NCBI GenBank assembly: GCA_037447655.1
Contig: JBBHKE010003535.1
Location: 208,937-248,098 of the forward strand
Source: Zygnema cylindricum
Lineage: Eukaryota > Streptophyta > Zygnematophyceae > Zygnematales > Zygnemataceae
Direction: 5' to 3'
DNA length: 39,162 bases
This document shows positions 8,842 through 17,400 of the stretch, piece after piece. How positions within the stretch are numbered: position 1 is the stretch's first letter; each line of letters opens with the position of its first letter. The position numbers and the translations under genes were made by a program. Under the pieces are notes generated by a model. It was not told the DNA's origin and made no database searches. It saw nothing but the letters and a program-made list of their open reading frames with translations.

Positions 8842-9876
8842 TGTTGTCCATAGCCTATTTCAGCCATGGATTACTCACGGAAACACACAACATAGCCTAT
8901 TTCAGCCATGGATTACTCACGGAAACACCCACAGACTACCTCAAAAACAGCTGTGTTTCAGACAGCACAGATTACTCCACACTAAACAAAATGGTCTCAA
9001 ACTGCACCAATATGCAGTATACCATATACACTATAAGATCTTAAAGTTACAGCCAAATCCACCAAGGCATCTAGAAGATATAGGCTACAGAGTTTCCCAA
9101 AAGTAGCTGACAGCTTCACAAACTAGCCACTTAGACTGTTCACAGAATCTTACAGAGTTACTGGAATACCATGAAACTTCACACACATATAGATTCTATA
9201 TCATAGAATAACTCCACAAAGTTTCACATGAAAGCACCAATCAGAGTGATCACACCAACAGGTCAAAGATGCAGAAAACAGTCTGCCATTACTTTGATTA
9301 ACTTGACTGCGATACATAAAATAATCTAAGTCCTGCAAGTTATACTCAGAGTACGGAGGCATACCAGCCGTACTATATCTACTCTAATAACCTAACTAGT
9401 CAAAAGGACAAACCTCTGTTGTACAGAATATTTACACCGTACTCTTCGCATGTCAGAAACCAAGCTACCACTAAGCAACTACTAAGCTACCACTACCGTA
9501 CAATCATTATTACTCGAGATCTATCCTAGTCATATTATCCGCAGCTGCGCTAGCTACGCTGGCTGCGCAGGCTGCGCTGGTTGCGCTTGTCCGTACGGAT
9601 CATACAAATAGCCGCAGCTACGTTGACTTAACTGCGTCGCAGCTCCGCCGTACCGGCGGCGCCTATTCCGTTTATTTTACATCGGATCGCTTCGCGATCC
9701 GCCGTCCATTTGTCACAGCTTGTTCACACCACTTAATGAGTCTTCTACGTCACTTTAATTATATCAATCCGTTCGCTCCCCCAATCCGTGAATCTATTGA
9801 ATCCTCCATATTAAATCCAATTAGTAGTTACGGGCAAACTGTTTAGTACGCACGAAACTGACTTTTCAAAACAACA
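8842..9876 (-). repeat. 3' LTR of element A (1035 bp)
   Basis: TGTTGTCCATAGCC...CAAAACAACA. It is 42 bp longer than the 5' LTR because the segment CATAGCC...TACTCACGG with its start codon is tandemly duplicated at about 8850-8925. It contains a GCTGCGCTGG-rich stretch (9540-9590) and the GGATCGC-TTC-GCGATCC hairpin (9684-9700). Confidence 0.95.
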
Positions 9877-10947
9877 CTCCCCCGAAAATTTAGTTTCGTG
9901 CACCCAGAAAAATATGCAGCGTGTAATGCTATGTTGCTATGCTGCGCTAGTTTGACATCGCAGCGCAGCATGAATACAAAGTGCAGCGTGTACTGCTATG
10001 CTGCTACGCTGCCCTAGTTTTGACATCGTAGTCCTAACTGCTGCTATTTTTCACCTTTAACTTCCTCCTCATAGCCTCATCTACTGAGACTAAAGCTTTC
10101 AAATTCTACACTCCCCTAAAGCTTTAGACTCATTAGTCCATGTTGTACGCAAATGTTTCCACTCTAATGTAAAAAGAAAAAAAAAATTTAAATATTCAAA
10201 ATTTTGTATCAGCCTCCACTGTTCACCATACAATAAATTTAGCAAAAACACCACATCACCAGTGCTTTGTCGACATCGCCATTGCTCCGGCTGCCCTCTG
10301 CCAATTCCCAGTCGCTTGCTGTCTTCTTGCAAAAGGTGTCCTATAATAGCTCCCCTTACGCCATAAATGCATAACCCCTGAATGTTAAGTCGCCTGTACC
10401 TGGAATAAAATAATCAGCGTGTAAGTGTCATACAGCGCCACTCATTTTGTTGCGCCGTTATGCTGCATCGTTGTTCGCGACGCGAACTTCTTCTGATGAT
10501 TCTCCACCGCTTTCGCTGCGCTCTGCCATGTCCCCCGAAATTTTCGTTCCTGAACAAGTCATTGCTTCCACCACCTCCTTCGTCTTCAAAAATACATAAA
10601 TAAATCTTTTTGTTTCTTTTCAACTAACGCAATTAGGGAGAATACAAATCTAAAGTCCAACCAAAAACAAATAGAATGTCAAACAAAGATGTCTTTATAA
10701 GACATGTCTGTAAAACGGTTTTTCCAAAACTAAGATTTCTCTAAATTCACATTCTTCAAAAATATCCTCCAGAAAATCATTTCTCTCGCTCTCTTTTCTT
10801 GATCACTTTCTGAGCATGTTTTCTTCTACCCTTGATCCTTTGAATATTACATCTTCTTTTTGTTTTCTTCATGATCTTTTGTCTTGTTTGAAAGTTTACA
10901 TTTCTATCACACTTTTCTACTTGTTTAAAGTCACAAATACTAGTTTT
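9877..10947 (-). other. 3' non-coding interior of element A with polypurine tract
   Basis: The polypurine tract AATTTTCGGGGGAG (- strand) is at 9877-9890. The rest, between the Gag stop and the LTR, has only short frames without recognisable domains. A two-copy tandem repeat with period 67 (TGCAGCGTGTA...GACATCGTAG, copies at 9915 and 9982) lies next to the polypurine tract. No protease, integrase or RT motif was found in any frame. Confidence 0.7.
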
Positions 10948-12498
10948 CTATTTCACCTTTATGTTTTTCTCCATAGATTTGCTACTTCCATCAACTTCAT
11001 TCATTTGAGAGATTTTAATTTTGATTCTTCTTCTTTTCAGCTGCACTCCTTTAACTTTTGCATATCTATTACAATTTTCAATCCCACAAACTTCTTTTCT
11101 CACTCCAATTTTTTGAACAGTTTTTCTTTGTTTTTCTCCTAGTTCACCAATTTTCACGGCCACATTACTTCTAGTTTCTGCTTCTAAGTGTCCATCTCCT
11201 CCTTCAAAACCTCTTGCTTTAGTTAACAACCTTTCTTGTAAGCAATTTTCACTCACAGATTTTTCACTTGATAAGGTCACAGAAATCGTGTCCTTCTCTC
11301 TTTCGTCCTTCACCATACTATCTTCGGTGACATAACTCCTTCCACTAGTTTCTACATTATACATCTCATTCCTAATTCCAGTTTTCTTCATATCTTCGCC
11401 CGGTCCTTCTAGAAAAATTGGGTTTAGTTTATTAGTCTTTTTGTTTAAGTGTTTTTCGGCTTCCACTTCCAAGTGACCTTCACTTCCTCTAATTTCTCTT
11501 ACTTCAAACAACTCTTCCTCTTGTAACTCTTTGTTACTCACCAATCTGTCGTCGGGAAAAGGGACAGACATTAAATCCTTTTCTGTCACCTCCTCATTTA
11601 CTCTATTCCAAACACCACAGAAGGTCGGTAAATACATAAATTCATCAACACATGGTGTATGCCTTTTGTCATTTGTCGAGTCTTGTCTCTCACTCACCAA
11701 AGCACTTGATTCCTTTCTCGTTGGGGTTCGAACTTTGGTGTTGTCCCATCCATCTCTGAAATTCCCTGTAACACATGCACTTTTATACGATGGACATACC
11801 CTGAAGGTGTGTCCTAAATCATTACAGTAAAAACAATTCTTTGGCCGATCTCCGAACTCACTATTACCTTTAAATTTCTGAAACTGAGATTTAGATTCCT
11901 TCATATTCCTTTCACTTGATAAAACCTTTCTATTAGCCTCTTCATCTAGAATAACTCGTCTAGCTACAGTTATACTCCAATCATTTTTATCAATTAAAGT
12001 CAATCGATCTAGTGCACTCTTATATTCTTTAGGTAGACTTCTCATTAACAAGATAGCTTGTTGAGCATCTGTAAAGTTTCCCCCTGCCAAATCATTTTCT
12101 GCAAATAATACTTGCAAGTCAATACAGTGTTTCTCCATACTACCTCCTACATACTTGTGTTCAACTATTTTGGTAACACTACTGAGCCAATGATATAAAG
12201 ACGTCTTTGCATACATACATTCTAAGCTCTTCCATAATTCAGTTGCCCTTTTAAAACTTAGGTATGACATTACCAAATCCCCAGTCAAGGAGTTCTTGAT
12301 AACCCTTAGACACTCATGATTTTTCCTTTTCCAGTCATTTGATGTTTCGGCCAAGGTACCGTCCACCACATCCATTAGCTCCATCATCTCGAAGTAGCTC
12401 TCAAGCGCACACTTCCAGTAGTGATATTTTGATCCATCAAATATAGGTAGCCATGGGTGTGGGCCCATAACCTGTTGTCCATAGCCTATTTCAGCCAT
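10948..12498 (-). CDS. Gag of element A with zinc knuckle and duplicated charged C-terminal extension
   Basis: 516 codons, intact. The start ATG (12498-12496) lies inside the 5' LTR. Residues 1-9 are LTR-encoded, residues 10-13 (VMGP) are encoded by the primer-binding site, and then WLPIFDGSKYHYWK begins the copia Gag fold. Residues about 15-190 match the UBN2/retrotran_gag pattern (ATELWKSLE; VGGSMEKHC; QQAILLMRSLPKEYKSAL), and residues 222-235 form the CCHC knuckle CFYCNDLGHTFRVC. Beyond it, residues about 240-516 have no protease or other known domain. They are highly charged, contain two related repeats (about 303-391 and 396-483) and end in a basic tail (KGVQLKRRRIKIK). Expected role: assembling virus-like particles and packaging element RNA. 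Its Gag is closest within the window to family C. Confidence 0.9.
   Translation of the reverse strand: MAEIGYGQQVMGPHPWLPIFDGSKYHYWKCALESYFEMMELMDVVDGTLAETSNDWKRKNHECLRVIKNSLTGDLVMSYLSFKRATELWKSLECMYAKTSLYHWLSSVTKIVEHKYVGGSMEKHCIDLQVLFAENDLAGGNFTDAQQAILLMRSLPKEYKSALDRLTLIDKNDWSITVARRVILDEEANRKVLSSERNMKESKSQFQKFKGNSEFGDRPKNCFYCNDLGHTFRVCPSYKSACVTGNFRDGWDNTKVRTPTRKESSALVSERQDSTNDKRHTPCVDEFMYLPTFCGVWNRVNEEVTEKDLMSVPFPDDRLVSNKELQEEELFEVREIRGSEGHLEVEAEKHLNKKTNKLNPIFLEGPGEDMKKTGIRNEMYNVETSGRSYVTEDSMVKDEREKDTISVTLSSEKSVSENCLQERLLTKARGFEGGDGHLEAETRSNVAVKIGELGEKQRKTVQKIGVRKEVCGIENCNRYAKVKGVQLKRRRIKIKISQMNEVDGSSKSMEKNIKVK
12459..12472 (-). other. Primer-binding site of element A (half tRNA-iMet type)
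   Basis: On the - strand GGTTATGGGCCCAC directly follows the LTR end GGACAACA. It is complementary to the anticodon stem-loop (…GUGGGCCCAUAACC…) of initiator tRNA-Met, not to a tRNA 3' end. Confidence 0.85.
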
Positions 12499-13465
12499 GG
12501 ATTACTCACGGAAACACCCACAGACTACCTCAAAAACAGCTGTGTTTCAGACAGCACAGATTACTCCACACTAAACAAAATGGTCTCAAACTGCACCAAT
12601 ATGCAGTATACCATATATACTATAAGCTCCCAAAGTTACAGCCAAATCCACCAAGGCATCTAGAAGATATAGGCTACAGAGTTTCACAAAAGTAGCTGAC
12701 AGCTTCACAAACTAGCCACTTAGACTGTTCACAGAATCTTACAGAGTTACTGGAATACCATGAAACTTCACACACATATAGATTCTATATCATAGAATAA
12801 CTCCACAAAGTTTCATATGAAAGCACTAATCAGAGTGATCACACCAACAGGTCAAAGTTGCAGAAAACAGTCTGCCATTACTTTGATTAACTTGACTGCG
12901 ATACATAAAATAATCTAAGTCCTGCAAGTTATACTCAGAGTACGGAGGCATACCAGCCGTACTATATCTACTCTAATAACCTAACTAGTCAAAAGGACAA
13001 ACCTCTGTTGTACAGAATATTTACACCGTACTCTTCGTATGTCAGAAACCAAGCTACCACTAAGCAACTACTAAGCTACCACTACCGTACAATCATTATT
13101 ACTCGAGATCTATCCTAGTCATATTATCCGCAGCTGCGCTAGCTGCGCTGGCTGCGCAGGCTGCGCTGGTTGCGCTTGTCCGTACGGATCATACAAATAG
13201 CCGCAGCTACGTTGACTTAACTGCGTCGCAGCTCCGCCGTACCGGCGGCGCCTATTCCGTTTGTTTTACATCGGATCGCTTCGCGATCCGCCGTCCATTT
13301 GTCACAGCTTGTTCACACCACTTAATGAGTCTTCTACGTCACTTTAATTATATCAATCCGTTCGCTCCCCCAATCCGTGAATCTATTGAAACCTCCATAT
13401 TAAATCCAATTAGTAGTTACGGGCAAACTGTCTAGTACGCACGAAACTGACTTTTCAAAACAACA
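12473..13465 (-). repeat. 5' LTR of element A (993 bp)
   Basis: TGTTGTCCATAGCC...CAAAACAACA (+ reading), almost identical to 8842-9876. It contains the Gag start codon at 12496-12498 and the hairpin GGATCGC-TTC-GCGATCC at 13273-13289. CAACA (13466-13470) follows. Confidence 0.95.
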
Positions 13466-13470
13466 CAACA

Positions 13471-15063
13471 TACACCCAGATGCTAACCCTTTTACAAGCA
13501 CACCGTCATAAATACCATCACTCCTTTTAGCGATGTCAAACCCATTACCCGCAAAAATTGAACTTTCCTCACTCTCTCCCATGGATTTCTTTCCACTCTC
13601 TCTTTCTAAATATATTACAAATAAGTATTTCTCCTCCTCTAAACCTTTTATTAAATATTCCTCTTCTTCCTTATCTTTAAAAACCCCTTCTAGTTTCACT
13701 TCTCCCCTTTCCTCGGAATCCATTGAGGTCTCCCTTTCCGACCAGTTTGCTAATTCCATAATACCTATAAAATTGTCCTCATTAATTTTATCTTTCCCGT
13801 TTTCACTTATGGATCCTAGATCTGACTTTCTCATTTCTAAGTCATACACCTTACACTCCTCGTCATCCTCAAATACCTCCTCTCTCTTTACTTCTCTTAT
13901 ACCTCCAAAAGCACACTGTTGCCTTCGAGCAATTTTTGTGTACTTTTCTCTCTTCACCATTCTACCGATGTGAAGAAGCTCCAATTTTTTTTCATCCTCT
14001 TTCTCCTCTTCCTCTTCGTCCTCCTCATCCACATTCCAACTTCTAAGTTTTTCCAAACAAGGGCATTCCTCCATGTAATGACCCGGTTCCCTACAAAGAA
14101 GCAAACCCCTTTTTTCAAAGCTCCCGTGTCTTTTCCTCTCCCTCTTTTTCCACCAAAGTTCCGATAAGGTTTACCTTTGTCTTTCTTCCTCTCATCACGC
14201 TTCCGCTTGTCACCACCGTTCCTCTCATCACGCTTCCGCCAATCACCACCAGCTGTAAATGCATTCACCCTGTCACTTCCCCTACGAAGCTCCAAAGTGC
14301 TTTCCCTTACAAGAATTATCCCCATGGTAAAGCTCCAAGTCCATGAGGAGTCATCCATTGCCTGCATACAATAAATGATGTTTTCGTACTCTTCTAGGAG
14401 TTTCATCAGTAGTGTATTAATCTTCCTTTCCTCAGATTCTACATATCTCGCACTAGCAAGCTCAACATATAGCGCAGCAATATCAATGCAAAACTCTATT
14501 ATGCTACCGCCTTTATAAACATAGGCATCTATTTCTTAGTTTACTAATTGCTGCCTCTGAATAGTATTACTCTTATAAATCTGACTTAGTGCTTCCCATA
14601 TCTCTGAAGACTTCATTAAGTTTATAAGAGTGATAGCTATGGACTTAGACACGTTTCTAAGTATGAGATGCTATGCTATAGTATTTTTGTATTCCCATAT
14701 TTTTTTGTCATTTTCTTCAGTTTTAAACCCTACAAATGGAACCATAGTCGAGAGCTTAGCTCCCCTCACCATCGGTGTTCCTTTTCCCTTCTCCCATTTT
14801 TCCCCATCCACGGAACGGTTTTTCCCTTCACCTTCCGTTGCATCTGAACTCCGGTTGATATTCTGGACAGTCTCAGATGATTCTCCATAGTAAGCTCCTC
14901 CAAATCCAAGTGGCGGACATCTCACTTATCCCGAAACTATTCCCCATAAGTGCTTCTCGAAAAGCAATCCCGCCATTGTAAACTCCCAATAAGTGAAGTT
15001 TGTTCCATCAAACATAGGCACCCTAGCAGGTGGGCCCATAACCTGAAAGTCTGAGACCTCCAT
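13471..15063 (-). pseudogene. Gag of element B with zinc knuckle and acidic extension (broken)
   Basis: The likely start ATG at 15063-15061 lies in the 5' LTR, and MEVSDFQVMGPPARVPMFDG runs through the primer site into Gag. The frame is broken by a stop near 14932 and others near 14670 and 14540. Gag homology resumes (SSEIWEALSQIYKSNTIQRQ; YVYKGGSIIEFC; LLMKLLEEYENI), parallel to D1 Gag. A knuckle CREPGHYMEEC is split by a -1 shift at TTT GTA (14097-14092). The -1 frame then stays open to the A insertion, encoding an acidic Glu/Lys-rich extension (DEEDEEEEEKEDEKK). That extension contains two similar blocks, EVKREEVFEDDEE and EVKLEGVFKDKEE. No protease follows the knuckle. Confidence 0.75.
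15029..15043 (-). other. Primer-binding site of element B (half tRNA-iMet type)
   Basis: GGTTATGGGCCCACC (- strand) immediately follows the LTR end. All 15 bases complement the anticodon stem-loop of plant initiator tRNA-Met as I know it. It is the best-preserved primer site in the window. Confidence 0.85.
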
Positions 15064-15413
15064 TGGCCCTCAGAGTATGCAGATCCAAAAGAAGCTAATC
15101 TAGATTGTGCCGACTCCAAGTTAATATAAACCTAAGTGACTGACCCCTTGACAGTCAGAACCCCAATATAGATTCACCCTTGTGAAATAACCCTTTCTGT
15201 GTGCTCAGTTCCACCACAAAATGCAAAGTTAGAATATGAGATTTAGACACATTCACCCACTTTGACTTTCCCTTAGAAATGCAGCCACCCTGGCAGACAA
15301 AAACTCTGACCGACTACACCTCTGTGTAGCATGGACTCCCCTGAGTATGCAGCAAAAAGAATCATTGAAAATGGTCAAGTAAATAGATAGTTATGGCTGG
15401 CCAAAGTTAGCCA

Positions 15414-15421
15414 TTTATATA
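15414..15421 (-). promoter_or_regulatory. TATA box in the 5' LTR of B
   Basis: TATATAAA on the - strand within CCCTATATAAATGGC, the expected promoter of element B RNA. Confidence 0.65.
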
Positions 15422-15593
15422 GGGTGCTCTCTGGGAGAGGCAGCTACCTACCCAAAATTTTCTAAGTCCTATTCCCTCTCTAAAACTCTATCTACTGAAG
15501 TACGGCACCAATCAAATTACTGTGTCGTACAGAAAAGTACAGGTGTCGGTGTACTTTCTATACGACCATTGTACGACATGGCCAAAATGTCGA

Positions 15594-15663
15594 CACGTGT
15601 CAAATCAGGATTAGTTCCTGTAATCTCCGGAATTCCCGTAATCCAATGTTATCACGCCACGTG
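15594..15663. promoter_or_regulatory. Pair of G-boxes in B U3 (5' LTR)
   Basis: CACGTG at 15594-15599 and 15658-15663, upstream of the TATA box in the element's sense, followed by GACGTGG. Same arrangement as in the 3' LTR. Confidence 0.5.
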
Positions 15664-16223
15664 TCATCTGACGTGGCAAAGACCGTAAAACGCCAAAAGT
15701 GCCTTTTCCGTGATCGCGGCGCCTATCGCGGCCGTCCGATCAAAACCGGCTATAATCCTAGCCGCTGAAATTCGACGCGCGGTATTTGTTTCGCTATCGA
15801 AACAAATGCGCGGTATCCGTTCTGTCCCCATACCGTACTTCGTACTAAATCAAACTGTATCTATGTACTAAGTATCTATTCGCCGTTAAACGAATTAATC
15901 TACACGTAACAATTTATATATTTATTAAACCCTATATATCGTAATATGTGTCCTAGACTTAACGGCTAGAGCTAACGGCTAATGTGAATTGACGGACGGC
16001 AGGTACCAGGATCAATTCCTGGGTCCGTCAACTAACTTTTGGTAAGTCTACCTAATTTACTCCCTGTCTTCTCTAGAGAGCTTAGGCACCCATGGCTCTA
16101 GCTCCCTATCCAGCCTTCAATGACTACAACAAGTGTGGGGGTTTGGAGAGGGGAGTTAGAGGCAGACCGCCTTAGCTCTTTTTCTATTCTAATACAGACC
16201 TAGAAAATACTCAAGTATCAACA

Positions 16224-16228
16224 CTCCA
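16224..16228. repeat. Target-site duplication CTCCA of element B, right copy
   Basis: It immediately follows the ATCAACA end of the right B LTR and is identical to 7365-7369. Confidence 0.95.
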
Positions 16229-17400
16229 ATCTTAAGAACAAAACCGGTTATAGATTTCTAGCTTGGCATGTCCCCATAGCTAGCGTCCCTCCACGTCTGT
16301 ATTTTTACTTCTCTTCCTCCGAGTACAAGCTTAAGGTTTCGAGTACCTGCAAGATATCTCAACACCCTCTTTGTTGCTTGCCAGTTTGTCTTTTTAGGAT
16401 TTTGCAGACTTCTACTCAAAACCCCTACAGCTGCTGCGATATCAGGTCTCGTACAGTTCATAAAATATATAAGACTTCTAACTACCTGTCTATATGGCTT
16501 TGAAGCCATAAACTCCTCCTCCTCTGACTCTCGACTCTCACAAACCATTATGCATGAGTCTGAATCAACTCCTTCCAATTTCTGCCTCAATTCCATGGGA
16601 GTTATAGATCCCTTTACATCTTTCATTTCAAATCTTTCTAACATGTTACCTAATGCTTCTTTCTAAGTTAACATAATCATTCTTTTGTTTTTTGTCTCTT
16701 TCTACCTGTATTCCTAAGATAAACTTGGCCTCACCGAGGTACTTCATCTCAAACCTAGACCTTAAAGTCGCTTAAATGTCGTTTATTTCATCCATTAACT
16801 TACTTATTAATAATAAGTCATCCATATATACAACAATGTATAATATCCCATCCTCCCCTTGTAAGACATATAAAGAATTATATTAGCTAATTCTTTTAAA
16901 ACCTAGCCCAGTCAAAAACTCATCTAACTTCAAATTCCACTAACGCGGGGCTTGTTTTTAGCCCATACAAAGATTTCATCAATTTACACACTAATTTTTC
17001 CTTTCCCTTTTCAACATACATTTCAAGTTGTTTCATATAAATGGTTTTTTCTAACTCTCCATGCAAGAAAACAGTTTTAACATCCATTTGATGTATTTCC
17101 ATATTCTCTATAGCGGCTAGACTTAGCAAAAATGTGACAGTGGGAAATCTGACAACTGGAGAGAAGGTTTCTTTAATGTCAATGCCTTCCTTTTGATTGT
17201 ACCCTTTGGCCACTATTCTGGCCTTATACCTTTCAATGGTGTTGTCCGAGTTCAGCTTCACCTTGAATACCCATTTGATGCCGATGGCTTTTCTGCCCAG
17301 AGGAAGATCCACCCGCTCTCATATTTGTGCCTCCATAATAGACTTCATTTCATCGTTTGCCGCCTCAATCCACTGATTTCTCTCAGGTGGTGAGAAGGCC
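16229..17400 (-). pseudogene. C1 reverse transcriptase and N-terminal RNase H (broken)
   Basis: Read on the - strand. RT begins around 17312 with GRKAIGIKWVFKVKLNSDNTIERYKARIVAKGYNQKEGID, then FSPVVRFPTV, MDVKTVFLHGELEK and CKLMKSLYGLK (copia RVT_2 motifs). After a frame break near 16930 the active-site block reads YMDDLLL at about 16830. The segment 16644-16258 carries the thumb/RNase H lead-in (YRQVVRSLIYFMNCTRPDIAAAVGVLSR and ATKRVLRYLAGT). The reading stops at element B's duplication (16224) and resumes at 7369. It is not a functional enzyme gene. Confidence 0.87.

Larger units (their letters stand above)
8842..13465 (-). mobile_element. Element A: complete Gag-only LTR retrotransposon (TR-GAG-like)
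   Basis: This is a structurally complete 4.6-kb element. It has LTRs at 8842-9876 and 12473-13465, the primer site abutting the 5' LTR, a polypurine tract abutting the 3' LTR, and 5-bp duplications CAACA. The interior (2596 bp) has one long intact frame (10948-12498) encoding Gag with a zinc knuckle and a long charged extension. About 1.07 kb of apparently non-coding sequence follows. No pol domain is recognisable, so mobilisation must be in trans. The LTRs differ by about 14 single bases plus one 42-bp duplication. It is the youngest element in the nest. Confidence 0.92.
7370..16223 (-). mobile_element. Element B: compact LTR element with Gag only (TR-GAG-like), host of A
   Basis: LTRs are at 7370-8548 and 15044-16223, with primer site at 15029-15043, polypurine tract at 8549-8562 and target duplication CTCCA. 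Removing nested element A (8842-13465 plus one duplication) leaves about 4.2 kb with an interior of only about 1.9 kb. That interior encodes a Gag-like protein with zinc knuckle and an acidic C-terminal extension. No protease, integrase, RT or RNase H is recognisable. Its Gag is homologous to that of D1, which has pol, so B looks like a non-autonomous relative. The Gag frame has a few stops, so this copy is somewhat decayed. Confidence 0.88.
15044..16223 (-). repeat. 5' LTR of element B (1180 bp)
   Basis: TGAAAGTCTGAGACC...AAGTATCAACA (+ reading). It carries the TATA box at 15414-15421 (- strand), the GTAC hairpin at 15524-15566, G-boxes at 15594-15599 and 15658-15663, the CGAAACAAAT inverted repeat at 15784-15807 and the T-arm-like segment at about 15998-16025. 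Confidence 0.95.

Noticed and set aside
10816-11142. 108-codon + strand frame rich in Phe/Ser
   Set aside because: Antisense to the Lys/Glu-rich end of the A Gag frame.
13533-13973. 146-codon + strand frame
   Set aside because: It is the reverse strand of the acidic extension of the element-B protein, where Glu/Lys codons read as Ser/Phe/Leu.
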